Assembly (NCBI GenBank): GCA_023213395.1 | Contig: CM041465.1 | Location: 65,851,741-65,915,740, forward strand | DNA: 64,000 nt | Direction of reading: 5' to 3' | Source: Cycas panzhihuaensis | Lineage: Eukaryota > Cycadophyta | Shown: positions 10,961-21,679 of the stretch, one piece after another | Layout of the letters: each line of letters starts with the position of its first letter | Position numbering within the stretch: position 1 is the stretch's first letter | Made by a program: the position numbers and the translations under genes | The notes under the pieces: model-generated | Told to the model about the DNA's origin: nothing | Databases searched by the model: none | What the model saw: only the letters and a program-made list of their open reading frames with translations

Positions 10961-12840
10961 CCTATTCAATTTTACCTTTCCATGCCTATCAAGAGGAACC
11001 TGTAGCACCTTTGGGTCCACCCTTTTTAATTATCACTCCCCAAGGAGCAAAAAGTTAGGCCAATCCTTTATATCATATGTTACCTTTTAGGTGTTCTGGT
11101 TATTCTCAACCACCCCTATATCCCTCTCATTCCTACCCTAGCATGCATCTTCCCTATTAGGTAGGAAGGATGCCTCATGCCACTCCTTGTTATGCACCCT
11201 ACCAACAATAACATACTCCCTACCCTATGAACCTTGTATATCCTACTCAAGTAGGATATTATCCTCAACCTCTATATACTACATCCAATCCTCTAATCCA
11301 ACTAGGGGCATAACCCTTCATTGATTATAGGTCTAGCCCTCTTTCTCAAGAATCCTTAGGAACCAACTTACCTCCTCATCCTCTACAAGTACCCAAATTT
11401 AATGATACCTCCTCATAGGATCCCATATACCATGTTAGGGCATTTTCCATTGCATGCATAGATTACTGGGTATGTGACTACATATTCATAAAACTATTTG
11501 CTAAGTTACTTTAGGGGAATACACTAAAATGGTTTTACGATCTCCCAACTAACTCCATCCATTACTTCCAACAACTAGTTGGCATATTTATCAATTATTT
11601 TAATGTCATGAGGCCATTTGAGAGTGGAACTAAGGCACTTCTCTCTCTTAAAAAAGGAGAAGATCAACTCAATAGAGACTTCATCCATAGGTTCCATGAT
11701 CTACTTCACTCCTTGAAGATCATTTGGAGAGGGATATATTTATAAATCCCTTGTACCCTAAAGTTTATACTGAGGTCTTGAAGATGGGTGCAACCACATG
11801 TGACTCAGTTATAACCAAGTGCTTAGCCTTAGAATCTATTGAGATCTAAGCTGGTCTCAAAAATATTAATCATAGTGCACTATATCATAGGGCACCACCT
11901 CCCATACATGATTAAAGGGGACAATAAGCCTTATCCAAGCCCTCTTTCAATACCATCAATAAGGCATTAGATCTACTCACATCTGTTATTTACTCTTTTG
12001 AGTGGATGATTAAGGACTTGGAGTTGTAACTAACTTAGTTTATATTAGAGCCATAGGATCTTTTATGCAATTATAGGTCAGTCCACTAGACCACGCAAGT
12101 TATGGGGGCATCAAAGGAAGGCCTCGAGTCTTCCTAAATACTAAGTTCCATGTCTATTATTGAAAAGAGATAGTATTATATGCATATGTATTACACACAT
12201 AACGATGCCCATTGTTGGACCCAACATCCCAAGTTGGATCTACCTTATGACACTTTACTACAATAAGCCCCAACTTAGACTAGCCAGTTAGCTATGACTC
12301 ATTCCTAGATCATGAGGTATTAGATCAAGTGTCTCAACCCCAAAATCAATAAACTAAGGGGTAGGTGCCTTCCACCTTAACAGAAGGGCACGCCTGCTCC
12401 TCTTCCATTAAGTCAATATAAAGGCAAGGCCCCAATTGATACATGGACACCATCAAGTATTATGATGTAACCTTCCTCCTTGTAACCTAATTCCAAGGGC
12501 AAGAGGATTATTCAACTACTTGAGACCATTCAAGTATGCCCCATTACTTACTCACAAGTAGTAAAGGAGGCCAAAGAGGCCTCCACTTCACAACACCAAC
12601 ATTCTTCATAGAACCATCCCATAGAGATATTAGTCATCTCTAAAACCATTCCCATTCATCTAGGGTGGTATAATTTTAGAAGATCCATGCCTCAACCCAT
12701 AGGTAAAGGGAATAACTTCTCAATTATAGAAGAGATTCACATTGTATGAGGTCCTTAGCCAAAAGGATGCCTCTATCCATTCCATAGCCACCATGTCATG
12801 TGGACCACCCATCATTTCCTTTAATCTACATGACTTACTA
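10961..12840 (+). pseudogene. Tat-1 gag, central and C-terminal part
   Basis: Continuation of the Tat-1 gag. The core at about 11320-11760 aligns with Tat-2 gag 48660-49090: DYW followed by a hydrophobic block, K-W-F-Y-D-L-P-T, a QQLVG-FINYFN-like helix, then RPFESGTKALLSLKKGEDQLN. This is the retrotransposon capsid domain. Downstream (about 11900-12700) is a Lys/Ser-rich region matching the Tat-2 nucleocapsid-like region, with stops in all frames. No intact zinc knuckle is left. Many stops sit where Tat-2 has Gln, Arg or Trp. Confidence 0.7.
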
Positions 12841-12849
12841 CTCACTAAT

Positions 12850-13230
12850 GAGTGAAAGCGCCATTGGTATTACCCTTTCACCATCACCATAGACACCCAT
12901 GACTCTACATTGAAGAGGACTATTGTGGATAACAACTCTTTAATTAATATCATTCTCATTTGGATGCTAGTGAAATTAGGCATCAAGGACCTTGAGTTAA
13001 TCCCTTAGAAATGCTAAGGGTATGATGGGAGTGAGAAGGTAGCTTTAGGGATAGTAATCCTACTTCTCACTCTTGAAGATAAGGTTATCCCTACTGACAT
13101 TATTATCTTAGATATTGACATTGACTATGACCTATTCCTAGGATGACCTTGGTTGTATTACATAAGGATAGTCTATTCTTCACTTTGGGGGGAACTTAAA
13201 TTTATCCACAAGGGATAGGTGTGAGTTATG
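12850..13230 (+). pseudogene. Tat-1 aspartic protease
   Basis: One frame reads LKRTIVDNNSLINIILIW near 12910-12963, then GYDGSEKVALGIVILLLTLEDK and DIIILDIDIDYDLFLG to about 13143. Tat-2 has the same protein at 50280-50570 (RTIVDNSSSVNAM, GYDGSKKTPLG, LLLGRPWLDQMGAV). The usual D-S/T-G-S of retropepsins is read here as D-N-N-S, so the catalytic motif is altered in both copies. It would cut the gag-pol polyprotein. Several stops. Confidence 0.65.
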
Positions 13231-13702
13231 ACTTGAGAGTCCCCTGTATCTTAAACATTACCTGCTTGCTAAGCTATCTTTGATGTTGGAGATTATAATC
13301 CTGATGAGCTCCATCCTTCTCTTGAGGCCCTTTTCCAAGGCCCTAATTCCTACTGTGATGAGGATCCACCTCCACCCAAACTAAATTTAGTTCATTTTAC
13401 CACTATTATTATAGGTAGTTATGATTACTTAGTTGTCCTTAGTGATCTTAAGTAAACAATTGAGGGCAATAAGCCCTCTCCATGATGGGTGGCTCTTATT
13501 TCCCATACACTTATGGAACAATCCTATGAGGATGTTTCCCATCCTTTCGGTCCTTCTCTAAGGACCCATGATTATCTTCTTGAGTTATTAAACCTAAGTT
13601 GACCCTTGCCTTCACCATTTACTTAAACGACCATTTGAGAAAACACCCCTCAATGCATTATTTATTTAGGGATTACCCCATAACCTACATATACCATCCC
13701 TT
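13231..13702 (+). pseudogene. Tat-1 region after protease, corresponds to the Tat-2 linker
   Basis: Broken frames rich in Pro, Leu and Asp, at the place where Tat-2 has the Ser/Pro-rich linker between protease and RT (50600-51400). No RT motif appears before the solo LTR at 13703. Confidence 0.4.
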
Positions 13703-14348
13703 TGTTGGATATGTGATAACAATTATACGGAGGCTATAATTTTGGGCCTTTTCCCACATGATTTTTTCCACTAACTTTTCTTAGGGGGTATAGGAGGGCT
13801 TCTCCTCTAACTAGTGTCATAGGGGGTCTAGGGAGGGCAATGGATGATATTAGAGCCCTCCCTAGTAGGGGTTTAGGACTAGCCCCCTCGAAGCAAAAAT
13901 TAGAGTTCTAAAACCTACTAAATTATAAAGAGAATCTAGGCTGTTTATAAAAAAGACCTAGATCAAATGGATACAATTAATGTACCTTCTTATATAATCC
14001 ATTTTATGGTAATTATATCATATTATATTGTATTGCATCGCATTACAAGTGGGTGATTATTGGTTATTACTGCTTTGAGAATTCTATGATAACTACATGT
14101 ATAAATATTTCATACTTAACTAATAAAGATCGATACCTTTCTTATGTGGATGTTTCCCTAACAATCTGTTAGGATTTTACCACATTAAATTCTATGTACT
14201 AGGTAATGTATATACTTTCTTCTGTATGTTGAATGACCTCTAGTTTTATATATTTGTATTTATTATATTTTTGAATCCTTGTTATTGTTGTAAAATAGAT
14301 AGATCTTGCTTGCTAGTTTTGGTTATTTAGAACTAAGTTTACTCAACA
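13703..14348 (+). repeat. Solo LTR of the copia D family
   Basis: 646 bp from TGTTGGATATGTGATAACAA to ACTCAACA, flanked by CCCTT/TCCTT (13698-13702, 14349-14353). It is collinear with the reverse complement of the copia D LTRs (628 and 644 bp): matching start (TGTTGGGTATTGTGACAA-like), the CCTAG-rich U3 block, and the block reading GTTTCCCTAAC..CTGTTAGGATTTTACCAC near 14152-14178. It is clearly more diverged than the two copia D LTRs are from each other. A single LTR with target duplication is the product of recombination between two LTRs. Confidence 0.75.
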
Positions 14349-14415
14349 TCCTTCATAGTCTAGGCCCTCATTGAGTGCTAAAATCCATCTGACTCCCCTA
14401 ATGTGAACTCTAAAT

Positions 14416-14694
14416 ATGGTTCAACATGTGTGGAATCTCTTAAATTCTACCACTGTACCTCTTGACTTTGATGAATCTCTTCATACTTATAGTTCAGATG
14501 ATGAGTTTAAGTTACCATTGCCCTATGACAAGCTTACTAATCATGACTCATTTACATCCATTCCTTCCCTTGAGTTAGAGCATGATCCATACTCCCCTAC
14601 TCTCTCCCTTTATTTGGACATGCCTTATACAAGCCTATTTGATAGTTTTTATAGCTTACCTTTGCCCTCAAAGGAGGAAAATACTTTAGTATAA
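14416..14694 (+). other. Unrecognised 92-codon open frame in Tat-1
   Basis: Open from ATG 14416 to TAA, acidic and rich in Ser, Leu, Pro and Tyr (FDESLHTYSSDDEFKLPLPYD). It lies inside Tat-1 just after the solo LTR. The composition is like the disordered parts of Tat gag or the linker, but I cannot align it. It may be a leftover of the linker region. Confidence 0.35.
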
Positions 14695-15035
14695 GCCTAA
14701 ACTGCTAGCTTACTCTAAAATGAGCCTAAACTACTTTTGTTCAGCATCATGCATAGCCTTCATTAGGGGGATATCATCATCATGAGCCATTTACCTTATT
14801 CCATCATTGCTATTAATAGAATTTTTCCCTATGTAGGTAACTTACTATGAAATAAGCTTTAACTACTCTTAGTTATGATGTGCGTCACCCTAAATTAGTG
14901 CATGATATTATACTATACTTCTTTAATCCCCACATCCTCTTCTACATGAAGAGATCTCAACCCATAGGGGTAATATACTCCACTATGAGTATAAGTTAGT
15001 AGTACCTTAATCATCATAGTTATAGTCTTATGTTT
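14695..15035. other. Tat-1 interior, no gene seen
   Basis: Broken sequence with recurring short phrases such as GAGCCTAAACTACTTT (near 14721 and again in varied form near 14850 and 15730). No domain recognised. Confidence 0.5.
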
Positions 15036-15700
15036 ATTTGTACCTTAAGTTGCACTTGGTTGTACATAGTCACATCTAGTTGCACTTGGCTATACCTAAT
15101 TATATCTATGATTATATCTAGTTTCACCTAGTTATACCAGAAGTTACACCTAGTTATACTTAGTTACATATAGTTGTACCATAGATAATACCTAATCATA
15201 CCTAATCATTCTTGGTCATACGTTAGGTTACACCTGGTCATACCTAATTGCACCTATTATACCTTATGTTACATATGGTTGCACTTGGTTATACCTAATT
15301 ATACCTATAGTTGTATTTAGTTGTACTTAGTTTCACTTGGTTATATCTTAGGTTATACTTAGTTATACCTAATAGCACTTGGTTGTATCTTAGGCTACAT
15401 CTAGTCATACTTGGTTATACCTAGTTGGACTTTGGGTTATATGTGGTTGCATTTAGTTATACTTAGTTACACTTAGTTATACCTCATGTTACACATAGTC
15501 ATATCTAGTTGTACCTAATTGTACCTCATGTTATACCTAGTTGTACCTAATTGTACCTCATGTTATACGTAGTCATACATGAATATATCTAGTTATACCT
15601 GGTTGTGCCTAGTTGTACCTTAGGTTACACTTAATTGTACCTTGTCACACTTGGTCATACCTTAGGTCACACTTAGTTGTACCTAGTTGCATCCATTTTA
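15036..15700. repeat. Minisatellite in the Tat-1 3' region (about 10-11 bp core unit)
   Basis: About 60 imperfect units of the form TTGTACCTAG / TCATACCTAG / TTACACCTTAG fill some 665 bp. A higher-order pattern of roughly 40-45 bp is visible where CTAATTGTACCTCATGTTA recurs (near 15506-15560). The array lies between the element's coding part and its 3' LTR, the hypervariable zone known in Tat/Ogre elements to carry tandem repeats and to seed satellites. Confidence 0.85.
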
Positions 15701-15917
15701 TCCCTCAAAATTAGTACCTAGCTTTGAAATAAGCCTAAACTACTTTTATCTCTAGAATGTATCACCCCTTCAAAGGGAGAACCATGCCACATTATATTTA
15801 TTGCCTCATTATGATCCATGGCCACTAGTCAGATCTTTCTCCATAAGGGTACTACACTCTTTTATGAATATAAGCTATCATGCATGAATATCATCTAAAA
15901 ATAAAAAAATTCATAAA
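15701..15917. other. Tat-1 interior up to the copia D insertion
   Basis: No gene seen. Ends with the target duplication copy ATAAA (15913-15917). Confidence 0.6.
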
Positions 15918-16545
15918 TGTTGAGAATAGAAGGTCCAACCCTCTAACAGCGACCAAGATCTATTACTTTCTTACAACTAGTTACATAAATGAAACATACA
16001 AATTACATGCAAGTTCTTAAAACCAGAGATCATACTGTAACAAGATAATGAAAGCTAAACATCACATGTGTGCCTGATATAACGTGGTAAAACCCTAGCA
16101 GTGTGCTAGGGAAACATCCACACAGGAAAGGTAGCGATCTTTATTACTGCAGAATGGAGAAAATAGTACATCACAGATATAGAGTGCTCTCTGGAACAAC
16201 AATCAGCCGTCGCCCTCTTCACAATACATTGCATAACATTACAACATAATAAGAAAAGCCCTAAAACGGGCTACATGAGAGGACATCTAAGACCTAAAAT
16301 CTCAACCATAGAATCTAGGGTATTTTCATTATACGACCTTGACTCTCTTTACACTTTAATAAGGTTTACATGGTCAATTTTGGGTGGGGCCATCGCCCGA
16401 ACCCCCTCTAGCAGGCGTTCCACTCCCGCATCCTCGGCCAAGGGGGCTCCCTCCCCCCCTGGAACCCCCCGAGAAAGATTAGGGGAAACCGCTACCAAAA
16501 CAAGCCATAATTTTAGGCCTATAATTGTTGTCACAATACCCAACA
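15918..16545 (-). repeat. Copia D 3' LTR
   Basis: Intact TG/CA ends. A GC-rich block (about 16380-16490 on the plus strand, runs of C) stands out from the AT-rich surroundings and is shared with the other LTR. The conserved CTAGCAGTGTGCTAGGG dyad lies near 16094-16110. Confidence 0.95.
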
Positions 16546-16560
16546 ATCTCCACCTTGACA
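16546..16560 (-). promoter_or_regulatory. Copia D polypurine tract
   Basis: Minus strand reads TGTCAAGGTGGAGAT directly followed by TGTTGGG of the LTR, the standard purine tract of Tork-type copias. Confidence 0.9.
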
Positions 16561-16592
16561 ACAATTACCCGCTACCTTTCCTGGATCCTTCA

Positions 16593-19500
16593 TTATCTTT
16601 TCTGCAAGCCAAGAGAAGTCAAACACCATTTGAACTTCTCTAATGGCACTGGTTTAGTGAATATATCAGCACAATTTTGATTGGTGTGAATCTTCTTAAG
16701 TGCCACTCCACCTGCTTCCACAACCTGTCTAACAAAATGGTACTTTAGAGCAATATGCTTTGTTCTATTGTGATAAGATGGATTCTTGGCTAGGTAAATA
16801 GCACTTTGACTGTCATAAAATACCTTTACATTTTCCTGTCTCCTTCCAAGCTCAACCAATAGACCTCAGAACTTATTGGTTCTTTACAAGTATGTGCTGC
16901 AGCAACATATTCAACTTTCGTGGTTGACAGTGCAATTGTGCTCTACAGTTTGGACATCCAACTAACTGGACCATTTGTAAGAGTGAAAACATAACCTGAA
17001 GTAGACCTTCTTTTGTCTAAATCTGAATCGACATATCCACAATCTGAATCGACATATCCACAAACCTGATTTCCTATACCTCCAAAGGTGATGGAGTAAT
17101 CACTAGTGCCTCTCAAATACTGAAGCACCCATTTCACTGCAGCCCAATGCTCCTTTCCTGGTTTTGCCATAAACCTGCTAACTACATCGACTGCATGTGA
17201 AATATCAGGTCTTGTACATACCATGGCATACATTAAACTTCCTACTGCACTGGCATAAGGCACACAAGACATATAAGCCTTTTCTTCTTCACTACTAGGA
17301 CTCGTATTAGATGAAAGCTTGAAGTGAGAAGCCAAAGGGATACTCACTAGTTTCACATTTACTATCCCAAACCTGGTTAGCACCTTCTCCACATATTTCT
17401 GCTGTGATAACCATAGCTTACCACTTTTCCTATCTCCGTGTATCTCCATGCCTAAGATTTGTTTTGCAGCTCCTAGATCCTTCATATCAAAAATCCTATC
17501 CAATTGAGCCTTTAGCTTGTTGATTTCTACCATGCTCTTGCTTGCAACCAGCATGTCATCAACATATAACACCAAGATAATGAATAAGCCATTGTCCATA
17601 AATTTGAAGTAAACACAATGATCATACTCACTTCTTTTGAAAATTTGGCTCTCCATGAAGGCATCAAACTTCTTGTACCACTGCCTGGGTGATTGCTTCA
17701 GGCCATACAATGATTTCTTGAGCCTGCAAACAAGTCTTTTCCTGCCATCTTATACAAACCCCTCTGGTTGATCCATATAGATCTCCTCATCTAAATCTCC
17801 ATGTAGAAAAGTTATTTTTACATCTAACTGCTCCAACTCCAAATTGAGAGAAGCTACCAATGCTAACAGCACTCGAATTGAAACAAGTTTAACAACTGGT
17901 GAAAAGATCTCATGAAAGTTAATACCTACTTTCTGAGCAAAGCCTTTTGCCACCAGTCGTACCCTGTATTTATCAACCTTTCCATCAACATCCGTTTTCT
18001 TTTTGAAAACCCACTTGCAACCAACAGTCTTCCTGCCATGTGGAATTTCTACCAAGTCCCATGAATGATTTTTCTTCAAGGCATCTATCTCTTCCTGCAT
18101 AGCCCTTATCCACTTCTCTCCATGGATATCATCTACTGCTTCTTGATAACATGTGGGCTCACCATCATTAGAAACTAAAGCAATAGAAATAGAAGGGCTG
18201 TACCTGTCAGGTGGATGGCTGACTCGTGTAGATCTTCTAACTATTGGCAAAGGAGTATCTACATACTCCTGTGAATCTACTGCTGATTCATCTTCAGAAA
18301 GATCTTCATGCTCTTCTGATTCCACAGATGGCGGCATTTCAAACTTAACTTGTTGATGTTCATCTTGCTGCTCCTATTTTATTTCAGCTTCTACACTGTC
18401 TAATTTTACAAGGGGAGATTCATCGAATATGACATCTCTGTTAATGATGATTTTATAGGCAATAGGATCCCACAACTTGTATCTCTTCACACCATCCTTA
18501 TCACCATAACTAACAAAGATATATCTCTTGGAATTTGGGTCTAACTTTGAACGTTTACTTTTGTCAGTCCAGGCATAAGCATCACAACCAAAAACTTTTA
18601 AATTTAAATAATCACACAGATGTCTAGTCCACACCTCTTCAGGAATCTTACAATCTATTGCAACTAATGGTGACTGCTTACGGATAGTAAGTCGTTTGGG
18701 CGACTTACGCCTGCCACTCCACTCCTGCATTACTTAGCATGCTTCTTGCTCTTTCTAGGAGTGTCCTATTCATGCATTCAGTAATGCCATTTTGCTGTGG
18801 AGTATAGCTAGTGGTCTTGTGTCTTTCGATCCCAGCTTCTTTGCAATAGTTCTCAAATTCTAAGGAGTTGAACTCACCTCTATTATCAGTTCTTAAATAT
18901 TTGATTATCTTACCAGTACTGTTCTCAACTAAAGCCTTGAATTACTTAAACACACTGAAAACTTTAGATTTCTATTTCAAAAAATAGACCCATACCTTCC
19001 TGGAGTAATCATCTATAAATGTGACAAAATACAATGATCCACCACAAGATATTTTAGGGGCTGGTCCCCATACATATGAATGTATGTAATCTAGAACACC
19101 TTTACTAGTGTGACTCCCTACTTTAAACCTGAGTCTACACTGTTTTTCAAAAACACAATGTTTATAGAAAGCCAAATCTGAAAGCTACAAGTTAGGAAGT
19201 AACTTACGGTTTATCAGCACCTTAGGTCCTTTCTCACTCATGTGCCCAAGTCTTTGATGCCATAGCTGAGTAGGATCTTCTGCAGTCTTTGACGTTGTAG
19301 CTGCTTGGCTGACATCTATACTTCCCACTAAAATATAAAGATTTCCTCTCTTTAAGGCTTTCATAACAACCAAGGCGCCCTTTGACACCTTTAGGACTCC
19401 TTCATGACCTATATGCTTAAAACCACTCGAATCTAATTCACCCAAGGAAATTAGGTTCCTTTTCAAATTAGGTACATGTCTAACCTCAGTTAATGTTCTG

Positions 19501-20517
19501 ACTACCCCATCGAACATCTTAATTTTGATGCTACTAATGCCCACTATCTTATAAGAAACTTCATTTCCCATAAGCACATCACCACCATCAAGAGGTTGGT
19601 ATGATGAAAACCAACTCCTGTGTGGACACATGTGGTGCGAAGCACCTGAATCTAATAACCAATCATGGTAATAATGAGAAACATTACAAGCAACCAAGAC
19701 ATCATCATCCATACCTTCATTCGACTCCACCTGATTTGCCTCCTTGGCAGGATCTTCCTTTTTTTGGAACTCCTTCCTTTTGTAACAATCCTTCTTGAGG
19801 TGACCGGTCTTATTACAATGCCAACACCTGAGCTTACTCTTTTTGCTCTTTGACTTGGATCTCGATGTATCCCTGGAGTTTTGTCCTCTCTCAAACGTTC
19901 TACCCCTTACTGTCATGGCTTCTGGTGTGGAGGTTTCAAGACTAGACTTCCTCCGCACTTCTTCCATTAGCAAAGCACTTACAACAGAGTCATATTCCAA
20001 TTCATCTGTAGTGCTAAAACTGATTGAGGTGATAATATTATCCCAAGATTCAGGTAATGAGCACAATAGGGTAACTGCCTTGTCTTCATCCTCAATTTTA
20101 ACATCAATACTAGCCAATTGACAAATAAGAGTATTGAAAACATTTAAACGGTCAACAATCTTTGTACCTTCCTTCATCCGTAACGAGTATAGTTACCTCT
20201 TTAGGTAGATTCAGCTCGTTATTGATTTGGTCATATACAGGCCTTCCAATCAGGTCCATAATCCTGCTGCTGTCAGCTCCCCTGCGATGTTAAACAAAAC
20301 TTCATCCGCCAAGCACAATCGTATTGTGCTAAGTACATTTTTGTCTAAATCATCCTATTCATCATCGTCCATTCCCGTGGGTTTCTTTGATTTTCCTGCA
20401 AGAGCTTTGTACAAACCCTCATCATAAGAATATAAACGCTTTTAGCTTCCATAACTCGAAGTTGTTCTTGCCATTAAATTTCTCGACCTCGAACTTTGCA
20501 CTTGCTAGTTTCGCCAT
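16593..20517 (-). pseudogene. Copia D gag-pol polyprotein (gag, protease, integrase, RT, RNase H), broken
   Basis: Starts at an ATG (20517) opening MAKLASAKFEVEKFNGKNNF and ends at the TAA at 16593 after GLQKR; about 1300 codons, normal for copia. Gag is followed by a zinc knuckle CWHCNKTGHLKKDC near 19830-19785, protease WLLDSGASHHMC near 19655-19620, the pre-integrase region LWHQRLGHMSEKG, and integrase from about 19175. RT has QLDVKITFLHGDLDEEIYM, MYGLKQSPRQWYKKFD and an intact YVDD at 17566-17555. RNase H closes with the ADIFTKP motif typical of copia. Frameshifts or stops fall near 20180, 18970, 18735, 18365, 17745 and 16940-16860. A perfect 21-bp duplication adds seven codons in RNase H (17020-17061). 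The protein sequence is close to Tork/TNT1 types. Confidence 0.9.
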
Positions 20518-20570
20518 TTGATGTAGAAAAGTCGACACCAAAAACCTTCACAAACTCACTGCAAGAAAAA

Positions 20571-20588
20571 GAGTGGCTCTGATACCAC
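20571..20588 (-). promoter_or_regulatory. Copia D primer-binding site
   Basis: Minus strand TGGTATCAGAGCCACTC, an exact initiator-Met tRNA site, one to two bases after the 5' LTR. Confidence 0.9.
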
Positions 20589-20589
20589 T

Positions 20590-21233
20590 TATTGAGAATA
20601 GAAGGTCTAACCCTCTAACAGCCACTAAGATCTATTACTTTCTTACAACTAGTTACAGAAATGAAACATACAAATTACATCCAAGTTCTTAAAACTAGAG
20701 ATTATATAGTAACAAGACAATGAAAGCTAAACATCACATGTGCACCCGATATAACGTGGTAAAACCCTAGCAGTGTGCTAGGGAAACATTGACACAGGAA
20801 AGGTAGCGATATTTATTGCTGCAGAATGGAGAAAATAGTACATCACAGATATAGAGTGCTCTCTGGAACAACAATCAGCCGCCGCCCTCTTCACAATACA
20901 TTGCATAACATTACAACATAATAAGAAAAGCCCTAAAACGGGCTACATGAGAGGACATCCAAGACCTGAAATCTCAAACGTAGAATCTAGGGTATTTTCA
21001 TTGTATGACCCTGATTCCCTTTACACTTTAATAAGGTTTACATGGTCAATTTTTTGGGTCGGGGCTATCGCCCCTGAACCCCCTCCTAGCACGGGGCGTT
21101 CCACTCCCCCCATACCCCCCGGCCAAGGGGGGCTCCCGCCCCCCTTGGAACCCCCCGAGAAAGATTAAGGGAGGAAACTGACCAAAACAAAGCCATAATT
21201 TTAGGCCTGTAACTATTGTCACAATACCCAACA
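20590..21233 (-). repeat. Copia D 5' LTR
   Basis: Same as 15918-16545 with scattered changes; the TG/CA end at 20590-20591 has decayed to TA on the plus strand. The C-rich block at 21055-21165 is longer than in the other LTR (runs of six C). The TATA-bearing U3 and the CTAGCAGTGTGCTAGGG dyad (near 20768-20785) are kept. Confidence 0.95.
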
Positions 21234-21238
21234 ATAAA

Positions 21239-21666
21239 ACATTAGAAACCAAAAATATGGCTCTAATATAATCCTAAAAACTCCTTCTCTAAAGGATAAC
21301 TATGAATGAGGTTAAACTATAGTGACCCATTTGATTCACATAGTATTTTGCCTCCCTAGAGATTTGAGGCATTGCTTCATGAATTTAAGGGGATTTAGGT
21401 TTTCAAGCCCCTATCTCAAGCTATGCTGCACATTTTGTCTTACCATTGAGGCAATGCCCCCATAGTTAGACATCTCATGTCATATACATTTAGGACTTAT
21501 AGGCTAAACTAAGGGCAATAACCTCTAACCTACTACTAATAAGTCTTAACTATGGTAACCATTGCCTCATGTTATACTTATATATTTGATTATTATTATT
21601 ATATTTCACATCATCTATATTGGTAGCATTCACCATCTTCTAGTTTCATATTAAAGAGGTTTTATT
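21239..21666 (+). other. Tat-1 conserved 3' tail
   Basis: Near 21304-21345 the sequence AATGAGGTTAAACTATAGTGAC followed by TTTGATTCAC matches Tat-2 at 58366-58400 (AATGAGGTTAAACTATGTTGAC, then TTTCATTCAC). This proves that the Tat-1 3' end is a Tat end although its RT and integrase are missing. No open gene. Confidence 0.6.
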
Positions 21667-21679
21667 GCCAAGGGGGTAG
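21667..21679 (+). promoter_or_regulatory. Tat-1 polypurine tract
   Basis: GCCAAGGGGGTAG directly before TGTTTCCC. Tat-2 has CTAAGGGGGTAG at the same place. Confidence 0.85.

Larger units (their letters stand above)
15918..21233 (-). mobile_element. Copia D: Ty1/copia element, Tork/TNT1-like, antisense, near full length
   Basis: 5316 bp with LTRs at 15918-16545 and 20590-21233, perfect target duplication ATAAA (15913-15917, 21234-21238), an initiator-Met primer site and a classic copia purine tract. It encodes gag, protease, integrase, RT and RNase H in copia order on the minus strand, with a moderate number of stops and frameshifts. LTRs are by eye a little over nine-tenths identical, so it is one of the younger insertions here. 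It lies in the Tat-1 3' region in opposite orientation. A related solo LTR stands 1.6 kb away at 13703. Confidence 0.95.

Noticed and set aside
15036-15700. CRISPR-like array
   Set aside because: Short imperfect units without unique spacers, inside a plant retrotransposon; it is a minisatellite.
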